Source of the DNA: an uncultured Mycoplasma sp.
GTDB taxonomy: Bacteria; Bacillota_I; Bacilli_A; RF39; UBA660
Length of the DNA stretch: 64,000 nucleotides
Assembly: GCA_902493595.1 (NCBI GenBank)
Contig: CABUPU010000001.1
Span: 124,001 to 188,000, forward strand
Direction: 5' to 3'
The number at the start of each line of letters is the position of its first letter. Positions within the stretch are counted from its first letter, which is position 1. Made by a program: the position numbers and the translations under genes. Below, in pieces: positions 17,034 to 25,467 of the stretch. The notes beneath the pieces are model-generated. The model ran no database searches. It worked only from the letters and a program-made list of their open reading frames with translations, and was not told the DNA's origin.

Positions 17034-17879
17034 ATGAAAAGATTTAAAAGTGTTTCAAAAAAGAAAAAGATTCAAAGAAAAATAATTATATTTTTACTTG
17101 AAATAATAATAAGTTTATTGATAGTTATATTTATCAAAAATAATTTTAAATTAAGTGAAGACAAAATTAAATATTTAACTTATTCATACTTAGGTAAAAT
17201 GGAACGAAAAAAAGAAATGATTAAAAATGAAATAAAAGTTTTTAATGAAAGAGCACCAAATGTTTATATCTATAATACTCATCAAACTGAAAAGTATGCT
17301 TATAACAAAGTAAATAGTTATAATTTAGATTATGATGTATATTTTGCAAGCTATATTTTAAAAAGTTATTTAACAGACTTTGGCATTTTAAGTACTGTTG
17401 AAGATGAAAAGGTAAGTAAAGTGTTAAGTGATAAAGGACTTACTTATAAAGATAGTTATATTGCAAGTAGATATTTACTTGAAAAGGCTAAAGAAAATAA
17501 TAATGATTTAAAATATTTTATTGATTTACATAGGGATTCGGCTACTTATGAAATGACCACCTGTAAATATGACGGTAAAAGTTATGCAAAAATATTATTT
17601 GTTTTAGGAATGGAGTTTGAAGGTTATGGAGAAAATGAAAAAATGATAAATTATTTAAATGAAAAACTAAAAAGTATTAATCCTTGTTTATCAAGAGGGG
17701 TATCTAAAAAAAGTGGTAAAGGTGTAAATGGAATTTATAATGAAGATTTTGATAAAAATTTAATTCTAATTGAAGTTGGAGGTCAATATAATAATATTAT
17801 AGAGGTATCTAATACTTTAGAAATTTTTGCTAAGATACTTTCTTTATATATAAATGAGGATAGTAATGAAAAAACATAA
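17034..17879 (+). CDS. spoIIP: Stage II sporulation protein P
   Basis: 281 residues. Membrane anchor at about 15-34, then an amidase/endopeptidase-like zinc fold. YIYNTHQTEKY supplies His83 and Glu86, FIDLHRDSA supplies a second His, and ILIEVGGQYN carries the final Glu. In Bacillus, SpoIIP with SpoIID and SpoIIM cleaves septal peptidoglycan during forespore engulfment. GGTGAAATT precedes the ATG. The order spoIIP then lepA then hemW is the Bacillus arrangement. SpoIID is not in this window. Confidence 0.93.
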   Translation: MKRFKSVSKKKKIQRKIIIFLLEIIISLLIVIFIKNNFKLSEDKIKYLTYSYLGKMERKKEMIKNEIKVFNERAPNVYIYNTHQTEKYAYNKVNSYNLDYDVYFASYILKSYLTDFGILSTVEDEKVSKVLSDKGLTYKDSYIASRYLLEKAKENNNDLKYFIDLHRDSATYEMTTCKYDGKSYAKILFVLGMEFEGYGENEKMINYLNEKLKSINPCLSRGVSKKSGKGVNGIYNEDFDKNLILIEVGGQYNNIIEVSNTLEIFAKILSLYINEDSNEKT

Positions 17880-18186
17880 TTTTTTTAAAACATTATTTAT
17901 TTTAGTATTTTTACTTTTTCTAGCACTTTTTATTGCAAGTAAAACAGGTTATTATGAAAAAAGTGTCAAAGATAAAACTTTTTTAACAAATAAAAAGTTA
18001 AAGGAATTTGAAAAAGATATTAGTGAAGGAAAAAATGTAGATGCCAAAGATTATTTTCCTAAAGAAGTAGACTACTCAAATGTGTTTACTAAATCTGCAA
18101 ATAATATTTCTAATAAAATTGGTTTAGTCGTTAATTCTAAAGCAAAAAATGTTTGGGATTTTATAAAGACTTTATTTATTTCTTAA
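17866..18186 (+). CDS. Small membrane protein between spoIIP and lepA
   Basis: 106 residues from ATG 17866 (GAGGA five bases upstream, inside the end of spoIIP). One membrane helix at about 6-27, then a charged external part ending NVWDFIKTLFIS. I do not recognise the family. The 14-bp overlap with spoIIP suggests joint expression and perhaps a role with it. Confidence 0.65.
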   Translation: MKKHNFFKTLFILVFLLFLALFIASKTGYYEKSVKDKTFLTNKKLKEFEKDISEGKNVDAKDYFPKEVDYSNVFTKSANNISNKIGLVVNSKAKNVWDFIKTLFIS

Positions 18187-18215
18187 CATCTTGTATAATA
18201 ATATTTGGTGATTAA

Positions 18216-19997
18216 ATGAAATCAAATATTAGAAATTTTTCGATTATTGCTCATATAGACCACGGTAAATCTACTTTAGCAGATCGTTTTTTGGAACTTA
18301 CAAATACATTTGATAATAGGTCAAATGTTTCACAAGTACTTGATAATATGGAACTTGAAAAAGAAAGAGGTATTACAATTAAACTAAATGCAGTATCACT
18401 TGATTATAAAGGATATACTTTAAATTTAATAGATACTCCAGGTCATGTAGATTTTTCTTATGAAGTTTCAAGGAGTTTAGCAGCTTGTGAGGGAGCTATT
18501 TTGGTAGTTGATGCCTCTCAAGGTATTGAAGCGCAAACTCTTGCTAATCTTTATCTTGCCCTTGAAAATGATTTAACAATTATTCCGGTTATAAATAAAA
18601 TTGATCTTCCAAATGCAAATGTTCCTAAAGTAAAAGAGGAACTTGTTAAAACTTTAGGTTTTAAGGAAGAAGAAATTCTTCTTTGTAGCGCTAAAACAGG
18701 AATTGGTGTTAAAGAAATTCTTGATGCCGTTATAGAAAGAATTAATCCTCCGGTTATAAAAGAGGATGCTCCTTTAAAAGCATTAATATTTGATTCACAT
18801 TTTGATTCATATAAAGGTGTTGTTCTTTTAGTTAAAGTTACCGAGGGCTCTATCAAAGTTAAAGATAAAATATATATGATGCAAAAGGGTTCCTCTTTTG
18901 AAGTAACTGAAGTAGGAGTTAATAAAATAACTAATAAAGCTCTTGAAAAACTTTCTAGTGGTATGGTAGGTTATGTAGCTGCGGCAATTAAAGATATTAC
19001 AAAAGTTGCAGTGGGTGATACAATCACTTTGGAGGATAATCCTGCGTTAAAGCCACTTCATGGATATAAACCAATGAAACCAATGGTATTTTCTGGTATA
19101 TTTCCAATTGAGGCAAGTAAATATGATGATTTAAAAGAGGCCCTAGAAAAATTAAAACTTAATGATGCATCTTTAGAGTTTACTCCAGAAAATTCAGTTG
19201 CTTTAGGCTTTGGCTTTAGAACAGGATTTTTAGGATTATTACATATGGATATAATCTTAGAAAGATTAGAAAGAGAATTTAATCTTGAAACTATTGCCAC
19301 AACTCCCTCAGTTGTTTATAAAGTAGGACTTACAAGTGGCGAAGAAATTGAAGTATCTAGTCCAAATGAAATGCCAGAAAAGGTTAAAATATCATATATT
19401 AAAGAACCTTATATTTATACAAATATTATTTCACCAACAGAGTTTATCGGACCAATTATGACACTTTGTCAAAATAAAAGAGGTATTTACGATACTACTG
19501 AATATATTGATGAAACAAGAGTTAATATTCATTATTATATCCCTTTAGGAGAAATTATTTATGATTTTTATGATAAACTTAAAAGTTATACTAAAGGTTA
19601 TGCTTCATTTGATTATGAAGTAAGTGATTATAGAGTAAGTAAACTTGTTAAAATGGATATTTTATTAAATGGTGATATTGTTGATGCCTTGTCTGTTATT
19701 GTTCACGAAGATTTTGCCTATAATAAGGGTAGAGAAATTGTAACTAAACTTCGTAAAACAATTCCAAGACAAATGTTTGAGGTACCAATTCAAGCAAGTA
19801 TTGGTTCAAAAGTTATTGATAGAGAAAATGTTAGTGCAATGAAGAAAAATGTACTTGCTAAATGTTATGGTGGAGATGTTTCAAGAAAAAGAAAACTATT
19901 AGAGAAACAAAAAGAAGGTAAAAAGAAAATGAAAATGATTGGTTCTGTTGAAGTTCCAAAAGAAGCCTTTTTAAAACTATTAAGTGATGAGGAGTAG
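18216..19997 (+). CDS. lepA: Elongation factor 4 (back-translocating GTPase LepA)
   Basis: 593 residues, full family length. G1 AHIDHGKSTLADR (residues about 12-24), G2 RGITIKL, G3 DTPGHVDF, G4 NKIDLP. The EF4-specific C-terminal domain ends KCYGGDVSRKRKLLEKQKEGKKKMK. Ribosomal GTPase of the translation factor family. GGTGATTAA precedes the ATG. Third gene of the spoIIP cluster. Confidence 0.97.
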   Translation: MKSNIRNFSIIAHIDHGKSTLADRFLELTNTFDNRSNVSQVLDNMELEKERGITIKLNAVSLDYKGYTLNLIDTPGHVDFSYEVSRSLAACEGAILVVDASQGIEAQTLANLYLALENDLTIIPVINKIDLPNANVPKVKEELVKTLGFKEEEILLCSAKTGIGVKEILDAVIERINPPVIKEDAPLKALIFDSHFDSYKGVVLLVKVTEGSIKVKDKIYMMQKGSSFEVTEVGVNKITNKALEKLSSGMVGYVAAAIKDITKVAVGDTITLEDNPALKPLHGYKPMKPMVFSGIFPIEASKYDDLKEALEKLKLNDASLEFTPENSVALGFGFRTGFLGLLHMDIILERLEREFNLETIATTPSVVYKVGLTSGEEIEVSSPNEMPEKVKISYIKEPYIYTNIISPTEFIGPIMTLCQNKRGIYDTTEYIDETRVNIHYYIPLGEIIYDFYDKLKSYTKGYASFDYEVSDYRVSKLVKMDILLNGDIVDALSVIVHEDFAYNKGREIVTKLRKTIPRQMFEVPIQASIGSKVIDRENVSAMKKNVLAKCYGGDVSRKRKLLEKQKEGKKKMKMIGSVEVPKEAFLKLLSDEE

Positions 19998-19998
19998 T

Positions 19999-20325
19999 AT
20001 GAGAAGTAAAAAGCAAGAAGAAGAAATGAAAGTTAAAATATTATTTTTAAGTAAACTATTTTTAGAAAGTAATTATTCAGATATAGAGCTTTCAAATATT
20101 ACTGGTATAAGTTCTTCGAGTGTAGGAAGATATCTTACTAGTGATTTAGCAAAAGAAGTTTTGGATGAAAAAACTTATAATGATATATCTAAAAAAAGAC
20201 AAGAAAATTTATATAATGCAAAAATTAAAGGTGGACAAAATTTTATTAAACAAAATGTTCCTTTTAAAGATAATGAAGGAAAGTTTATAGGTAGTTATAA
20301 AAAGGAAAATTATTTAAATGATTAA
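19999..20325 (+). CDS. SpoIIID-like helix-turn-helix protein
   Basis: 108 residues from ATG 19999 (GGAG six bases upstream, inside the lepA end). A helix-turn-helix (LSNITGISSSSVGRYLTSD, residues about 29-47) is followed by a helix and the tail NLYNAKIKGGQNFIKQ. This layout parallels Bacillus SpoIIID, where a KxxL-x-HLRGGEATKLKY-type tail follows the HTH. SpoIIID is the mother-cell regulator acting after SigmaE. The match is by pattern and context only, and a generic HTH protein remains possible. Confidence 0.6.
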   Translation: MRSKKQEEEMKVKILFLSKLFLESNYSDIELSNITGISSSSVGRYLTSDLAKEVLDEKTYNDISKKRQENLYNAKIKGGQNFIKQNVPFKDNEGKFIGSYKKENYLND

Positions 20326-21400
20326 AAGTGCTTATATTCATATTCCTTTTTGTAATAATATTTGCTTTTACTGCGCATTTTGTAAAATGCTAAAAAATGA
20401 TGCATTTGTAGATAAATATTTAAATTCATTAGAAAAGGAAATTAAAAAAAACTATAAAGGTGATATATTAGATACTCTTTATATAGGTGGTGGAACGCCA
20501 ACATCCTTAAATGAAAAAGAGCTTACTAAACTATTTTCTATTTTAAAAATCTTTAAATTAAATGAAGAATATGAATATACTTTCGAAGCAAATATTTTAG
20601 ATATTAATGAAAAATTATTATCAATTTTAAAAAGTAATAGAGTAAATAGGTTAAGTATAGGTATAGAAAGCTTTGATGAAAATAATCAAAAGTTATTAAA
20701 TAGAAAGGTTTCTTATGAAGAAGCAAAATCTAAAATAGATTTATGTAAAAAATATTTTAATAATATAAATGTAGATTTAATTTATGCTATTCCTAATGAA
20801 AGTATTAAAACATTAAAAAGTGATTTAGATAAAATTATTTCTTTAAATGTTAACCATATAAGTACGTATTCCCTTATGATTGAACCTAATACAGTTTTAA
20901 GTATAAATGGGACTTTACCAATTAGTGATAGTCTTGATAAAAAAATGTATGATGTTATTTGTGGTGCTTTAAAGAAAGAAGGCTATATTCATTATGAAGT
21001 AAGTAACTTTGCAAAAGAGGGCTTTTATTCAAAACATAATAGTGCTTACTGGCTTAATGATAATTATTATGGATTTGGTCTTGGTGCATCAGGTTATATT
21101 GATAACTTAAGATATACAAATACTAAAAATTTATCTTTATATCTAAAAGGTAATTATATTTCTCAAAAAGAAATTCTAACTAAAGATGATGAAATTACCT
21201 ATGCTTTAATTCTTGGATTTCGTTTTATAAAAGGAATAGATATAGAAAAATTTAAAAAAAGATATAATGTAGATTTACTTACTAATGAAAAAGTAAAAAA
21301 ATTATTAAGAAATAAAAAACTTGTTTTAAATAATGGAAGTATTAGTATTAACAAAAAATATATTTATGTAGAAAATGAAGTATTAATAGAATTTATTTAA
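20318..21400 (+). CDS. hemW: HemW-type radical SAM protein
   Basis: 360 residues. The radical-SAM cluster motif CNNICFYCAFC (Cys13, 17, 20 and an extra Cys23), then YIGGGTPTSL and a C-terminal HemN domain. HemW is a heme-binding protein often misannotated as coproporphyrinogen oxidase; it follows lepA in Bacillus as here. It overlaps the preceding HTH gene by 8 bp. Confidence 0.93.
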   Translation: MIKSAYIHIPFCNNICFYCAFCKMLKNDAFVDKYLNSLEKEIKKNYKGDILDTLYIGGGTPTSLNEKELTKLFSILKIFKLNEEYEYTFEANILDINEKLLSILKSNRVNRLSIGIESFDENNQKLLNRKVSYEEAKSKIDLCKKYFNNINVDLIYAIPNESIKTLKSDLDKIISLNVNHISTYSLMIEPNTVLSINGTLPISDSLDKKMYDVICGALKKEGYIHYEVSNFAKEGFYSKHNSAYWLNDNYYGFGLGASGYIDNLRYTNTKNLSLYLKGNYISQKEILTKDDEITYALILGFRFIKGIDIEKFKKRYNVDLLTNEKVKKLLRNKKLVLNNGSISINKKYIYVENEVLIEFI

Positions 21401-21414
21401 AAAAGGAGAGAGAA

Positions 21415-21804
21415 ATGCTTTATAACTTAGAAGTTTTAAATGGAGAAATGACTCCAGACTTTAGTAGTGAAGTATTTGATTATGATGTAAATGTAGATTC
21501 AAGTGCACTTACATTAGTATTTAATTATGATACTTGTGATAATTGTAAAGTAACAGTATATGGTAATAGCAATTTAACATCCGGAGAAAATCATGTTTTA
21601 ATTGAGGTCTATGATAAAAAAGTTACTACTTATACATTAACTGTTTATAAAGAAAAAAAAGAATCACAAGTGTTTAGTGAAGTAAAAACGGTAGTTAATA
21701 CCGAAGATAAACCAAAGGAATTTTTAATTCCGATAATATCAGTAATATGTTTTTTAACAATTTTGGTATTATTTTATGTAATATTTCATAAGAAAAAAGT
21801 ATGA
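21415..21804 (+). CDS. Cadherin-like beta-sandwich domain protein with C-terminal membrane anchor
   Basis: 129 residues. The N-terminal 80 residues match the bacterial cadherin-like beta-sandwich pattern (MLYNLEVLNGEMTPDFS...FDYDVNVDSS...TYTLTVYK). A membrane helix lies near residues 101-123. No signal peptide precedes the domain, so topology is uncertain. AAAGGAGAGAG precedes the ATG. The TGA stop overlaps the next ATG (ATGA). Confidence 0.75.
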   Translation: MLYNLEVLNGEMTPDFSSEVFDYDVNVDSSALTLVFNYDTCDNCKVTVYGNSNLTSGENHVLIEVYDKKVTTYTLTVYKEKKESQVFSEVKTVVNTEDKPKEFLIPIISVICFLTILVLFYVIFHKKKV

Positions 21805-22385
21805 GAGAATATAAATTAATTGCCCACAGAGGTAGTCATAAGTTTGCAAAAGAAAACTCACTTTTTTCTTTTTTTAATGCCATAAATGAAAATTATTATG
21901 GATTTGAATGTGATGTAAGACAGTCAAAAGATAAAAAGTTTTATATTTACCACGATATGCTTTATGATGGAAAATTATTTAAAAATTTTAATTCAAATGA
22001 AATAATATGTGATACTTTAGAAAGTGTTCTTAAATTAAATACAAATAAAATAATTCTTTTGGAAATAAAAGATCCTTTTATAGATATAGATAATTTAGTT
22101 AAAACTTTAATTAAATATAGTGATAAAAACATTTATGTTATGTCATTTTATAATACAGTTATTGATAAATTAAATATTAAGAATAAAACTTATAAAGTTG
22201 GTATTTTAAATTATGTATTAAATACTACTGAAAAACATTTTAAGTATGATTTTATATGCATTTTAAGACCTTTTTTAAATGATAAGATAATAGAGTTTGT
22301 TAAGAAAAATAATAAGGAACTTTTTGTTTATGGTAATTATAATAATAATTTTAAATATGATTTTCCATATTATATTGTTGATTAA
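21801..22385 (+). CDS. Glycerophosphodiester phosphodiesterase family protein
   Basis: 194 residues, shorter than the usual 240. GDPD motifs: IAHRGSHKFAKENS (His9, Arg10), GFECDVRQSKD and YIYHDMLYDG, then ILLEIKDP. It hydrolyses glycerophosphodiesters to sn-glycerol 3-phosphate plus alcohol in typical members. The C-terminal barrel strands are short. Coupled by ATGA to the preceding gene; its stop meets the convergent regulator gene. Confidence 0.85.
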   Translation: MREYKLIAHRGSHKFAKENSLFSFFNAINENYYGFECDVRQSKDKKFYIYHDMLYDGKLFKNFNSNEIICDTLESVLKLNTNKIILLEIKDPFIDIDNLVKTLIKYSDKNIYVMSFYNTVIDKLNIKNKTYKVGILNYVLNTTEKHFKYDFICILRPFLNDKIIEFVKKNNKELFVYGNYNNNFKYDFPYYIVD

Positions 22386-22948
22386 TCTTTACAAGTTCCA
22401 TTATAAAGGCTATATACATCTTCAATATAATTTATTAGTTTATCATAATCATATTTTCTTTTTTCATAGTTATAAATATACCTGTTTAAATTATTAAACC
22501 AATCTTCATATGTATCTTTATCAGTATAATAATAAGATGTAACATTTTTTACTTTGCCTTTTTTATTATATTCAATAAAATATTCATATTTTTCATTGTT
22601 ATAAAAGCACGTTACTCCTTTGCTACCATAAAAAATATTTCTTTCATAAATCATTTTAAAGATTAATAATCCTAATAATGCAAGTATAATTATAATAGCA
22701 TTTATTATTAAATATATTTTTAATACTTTTTTGAAAAGATTATTGGAACTTTTTCCTTTTTTGCAAAAGTAGTTTAATTCAATATTAAATACTTTACATA
22801 TTTTTTCTATATCATTTAGATTCGGAGTAGTTATATTTTGCTCCCAGTTAGAAACTGTTTGTCTAGATACTCCAAGTTTATTTGCAAATTCTTCTTGAGT
22901 TAAAAAGTTATCTTTTCTTAAAATTTTTACATACTTTCCAAAATTCAT
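22382..22948 (-). CDS. HTH (XRE) regulator with a membrane helix
   Basis: 188 residues. N-terminal XRE domain (LTQEEFANKLGVSRQTVSNWE, residues about 16-36), then a basic linker, one membrane helix (about 76-98) and an external domain of about 85 residues with two Cys (TCFYN and NGTCKD). This layout suggests a one-component membrane sensor-regulator. A GGAGGT site precedes the ATG. Tail-to-tail with the GDPD gene by 4 bp. Confidence 0.8.
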   Translation of the reverse strand: MNFGKYVKILRKDNFLTQEEFANKLGVSRQTVSNWEQNITTPNLNDIEKICKVFNIELNYFCKKGKSSNNLFKKVLKIYLIINAIIIILALLGLLIFKMIYERNIFYGSKGVTCFYNNEKYEYFIEYNKKGKVKNVTSYYYTDKDTYEDWFNNLNRYIYNYEKRKYDYDKLINYIEDVYSLYNGTCKD

Positions 22949-23141
22949 AGTGTACCTCCATATAAATATAATAATATATTTTCTAAAAAATTAATATCAA
23001 ATTTATTTGACATTTTGATAAAGTGATTTATATTTTTAATATTCAAAACCTTTTAATCTATTGTGAAAGTTGTGGTTCCTTAATGACTTTAAAGCCTTAT
23101 TATAGTATAATATATACATAAATAAATAAGAAAGGAATTTT

Positions 23142-23306
23142 ATGGAGATAATCGAAATTAAAAAAGCATTAACCCTGCAAAAAAATTTGAATTTACCTGG
23201 AAATTTATATCATAAAACACAAATCGATTTTGCATATAATTCCAATTTTATTGAAGGCTTGACAATTACACCTGATGAAACAGCAAGTATATATAATATA
23301 TCTTAA
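23142..23306 (+). CDS. Fic inhibitory (antitoxin-like) N-terminal segment, separate ORF
   Basis: 54 residues from ATG 23142 with AAAGGAA upstream. It contains YNSNFIEGLTITPDET, which holds the Fic auto-inhibitory motif [S/T]xxxE[G/N] as S-N-F-I-E-G. It ends in TAA at 23304-23306; the A of that stop is the first base of the next ORF's ATG (TAATG). Normally this segment and the Fic domain are one protein. Either a one-base indel split the gene, or the pair works as a natural antitoxin/toxin couple. Confidence 0.6.
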   Translation: MEIIEIKKALTLQKNLNLPGNLYHKTQIDFAYNSNFIEGLTITPDETASIYNIS

Positions 23307-23872
23307 TGTCAAATGATAAGGTCATTGTTTTAAAAGATGCTATAGAAACTAAAAATCATTTTACTTTGTTTAAATATATGCTTGATACTGTAGATGAACC
23401 ACTAACTGAAAATATGATTAAAAAGTATCATTTTATATTAAAAAATGGTACATTAACGGATGAAGAAAGTAAATGGTTTAATGTAGGAGAATATAAAAAG
23501 AAAAAGAATTTCGTAGGGAATATTACTACATCTTCACCCGAAAATGTGGCAAATGATATGAAAAAGTTATTAAATTGGTACAATGATATAAAAGCAAAAA
23601 CTTTTGAAGATATAATAGAGTTTCACGTTAGATTTGAAAAAATTCATCCTTTTCAAGATGGCAACGGAAGGGTTGGAAGAATGATTATATTTAAAGAATG
23701 CCTTTGTTATAATATAATGCCTTTTTATATAGAGGATAGAAATAAAGAGTTTTATATAAGAGGAATAAAAGAATACCAAAATAATAATATAAAAGGTTAT
23801 TTAATTGATACTTGTTTAAATAGCCAAGATAATTATGAAAAAATGGTTCATTTCTTTTTAGATAATGATTAA
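23306..23872 (+). CDS. Fic domain protein (AMPylase-type)
   Basis: 188 residues. The Fic core motif HPFQDGNGRVGR lies at residues 114-125, with all conserved residues intact. Fic enzymes usually transfer AMP to target proteins. The N-terminal segment KDAIETKNHFTLFKYMLDT is the usual linker after the inhibitory helix, which here is encoded in a different frame by the overlapping ORF just upstream. The start has no site of its own, so it probably depends on the upstream ORF. Followed by an inverted-repeat terminator. Confidence 0.85.
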   Translation: MSNDKVIVLKDAIETKNHFTLFKYMLDTVDEPLTENMIKKYHFILKNGTLTDEESKWFNVGEYKKKKNFVGNITTSSPENVANDMKKLLNWYNDIKAKTFEDIIEFHVRFEKIHPFQDGNGRVGRMIIFKECLCYNIMPFYIEDRNKEFYIRGIKEYQNNNIKGYLIDTCLNSQDNYEKMVHFFLDND

Positions 23873-23875
23873 TAT

Positions 23876-23928
23876 AAAGTGAAAAATTTTACTTAAACAT
23901 GAAAAATCTTTCACTTTCTTTTTTTTTA
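23876..23928 (+). terminator. Terminator hairpin, copy A of a GTGAAA-type inverted repeat
   Basis: AAAGTGAAAAATTTT and GAAAAATCTTTCACTTT form the arms (23876-23917), followed by about ten T. The same sequence returns at 25217, and related ones at 23965 and 25307. Confidence 0.65.
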
Positions 23929-23964
23929 TTATCTAAAATATATAGAAAAACTACTATTTTTTTT

Positions 23965-24007
23965 AGTGAAAGATTTTATTGACTTTAGCAAAATCTTTCA
24001 CTATAAT
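23965..24007 (+). promoter_or_regulatory. Promoter overlapped by operator-like inverted repeat, copy B
   Basis: A perfect 13-bp repeat AGTGAAAGATTTT (23965-23977) / AAAATCTTTCACT (23990-24002) encloses the -35 TTGACT (23979-23984) and abuts the -10 TATAAT (24002-24007), with a 17-bp spacer. A protein bound to the repeat would block transcription of the ATPase gene. Confidence 0.7.
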
Positions 24008-24025
24008 TAGTGTAGGAGAGATAAT

Positions 24026-25216
24026 ATGATAAATAGAGAACATTATATAGAAAAAATTAGAGAGTTTTATGATGATGATTTAATCAAGATTATTACTGGA
24101 ATAAGAAGATGTGGAAAGTCTGTAATATTAAATCAAATTATGGAAGAAATAAAAAAGAAAACTTCGAATATTATTTATTTAACTTTTGAGGACAAAAACA
24201 TTTTATCTAAAATTAACACTTCAGAAAAATTGATAGCTTATATAGAAAAGAATAGAAAAAAAGGGAAATGTTATATTTTTTTAGATGAGATTCAAGAAAT
24301 AGATGATTGGTATGATGCTTGTAAAACTCTAAGATTATATGATAATTCTATTTTTATTACTGGTTCAAATTCAAAATTACTATCTAAGGAATTTACAAAA
24401 AAATTAAGTGGAAGATATGTGGCTTTTAGAGTTAGACCATTTATTTATAAAGAAATAATGGAATATTCCAAAGAATTAAATAAGGAATGTAGCATTTCTG
24501 ATTACCTTGTTTGGGGAGGATTTCCTAAGAGGTTTGAATATAATTCTGAAAGTGCTATAAAAACTTATTTAAGTGATTTATATGATACTATAGTTATTAA
24601 TGATTTAATAAATAGATATAATATTAAAAAAACTGCTTTATTTAAAAATCTAGTTAATTATGTTCTTAAATCTAATAGTAGAATACTTTCTACGAATTCA
24701 ATATATTCATTTGTAAAAAATAATCATGAAAATTGTTCGATTAATACCATAATTAAATATATTGAATATTTAAAAGAGGCATATATCATTGATGAAATAA
24801 AACCGTATTCTACAAAAACAAAATCTGAATTAAAATATTATTATAAGATATATAATGAAGATGTTGCATTAAACTCACTTCAGTGTGTTGACAATAGGTT
24901 CGATCTTACCCATAATTTAGAAAATATTGTTTATAATGAGCTAATTTATATGGGGTATAATTTAAATGTTTTTTATAATGTTAATAATGAAATAGATTTT
25001 TTAGCACAAAAAGATGGTAAAAAATACTATATTCAAGTAGCATATAGTGTTGAAAACGATAAAGCTTATGAAAGAGAGTTTAGGGCTTTTAATAACCTAG
25101 ATTATACTTATAAAAAGGTACTTATAACAAATGATGAAATAGATTATACAACAAGTACTGTTATTCATATTAAATTAAAAGATTTTCTTTTAATGAATAA
25201 TTTAGATAATATTTAA
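24026..25216 (+). CDS. AAA ATPase with C-terminal DUF4143 (nuclease-fold) domain
   Basis: 396 residues. Walker A GIRRCGKS at 25-32, Walker B YIFLDEIQEI near 87-96, and sensor-like IFITGSNSKLLS. The C-terminal part has DUF4143 features (LENIVYNELIYMGY, EIDFLAQKDGKKYYIQVAYS), the D-Q pattern being related to PD-(D/E)XK folds. Such genes are common, variably present accessory genes of unknown role. It sits alone between inverted repeats A/B and C/D. GGAGAG precedes the ATG. Confidence 0.88.
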   Translation: MINREHYIEKIREFYDDDLIKIITGIRRCGKSVILNQIMEEIKKKTSNIIYLTFEDKNILSKINTSEKLIAYIEKNRKKGKCYIFLDEIQEIDDWYDACKTLRLYDNSIFITGSNSKLLSKEFTKKLSGRYVAFRVRPFIYKEIMEYSKELNKECSISDYLVWGGFPKRFEYNSESAIKTYLSDLYDTIVINDLINRYNIKKTALFKNLVNYVLKSNSRILSTNSIYSFVKNNHENCSINTIIKYIEYLKEAYIIDEIKPYSTKTKSELKYYYKIYNEDVALNSLQCVDNRFDLTHNLENIVYNELIYMGYNLNVFYNVNNEIDFLAQKDGKKYYIQVAYSVENDKAYEREFRAFNNLDYTYKKVLITNDEIDYTTSTVIHIKLKDFLLMNNLDNI

Positions 25217-25267
25217 CAAAGTGAAAAATTTTATTCAAAAATGAAAAATCTTTCACTTTGTTTTTTT
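25217..25267 (+). terminator. Terminator hairpin, copy C of the GTGAAA-type repeat
   Basis: CAAAGTGAAAAATTTT / GAAAAATCTTTCACTTTG (25217-25260) and seven T. Nearly identical to copy A except in the loop. Confidence 0.65.
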
Positions 25268-25306
25268 AAACTTATATAGATTATATGAAAATATGGGTTT
25301 CTTTCT

Positions 25307-25344
25307 AGTGAAAAATTTTATCAAATAATGAAAAATCTTTCAGT
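25307..25344. repeat. Copy D of the GTGAAA-type inverted repeat
   Basis: AGTGAAAAATTTT...GAAAAATCTTTCAGT without a T run. Together with A-C it brackets the ATPase gene. The rest of 25345-25467 is AT-rich spacer before ftsA. Confidence 0.5.
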
Positions 25345-25467
25345 TGGATTAGTTATAAAATACATTTAATACTAAAGAAAAAATTGATTTTATTAATTTA
25401 ATATGAAAATTTCTTGAAAGAAATTAATAGTTAAGGTATAATAAGACTAGAAAAAATAGGTGAGGGT

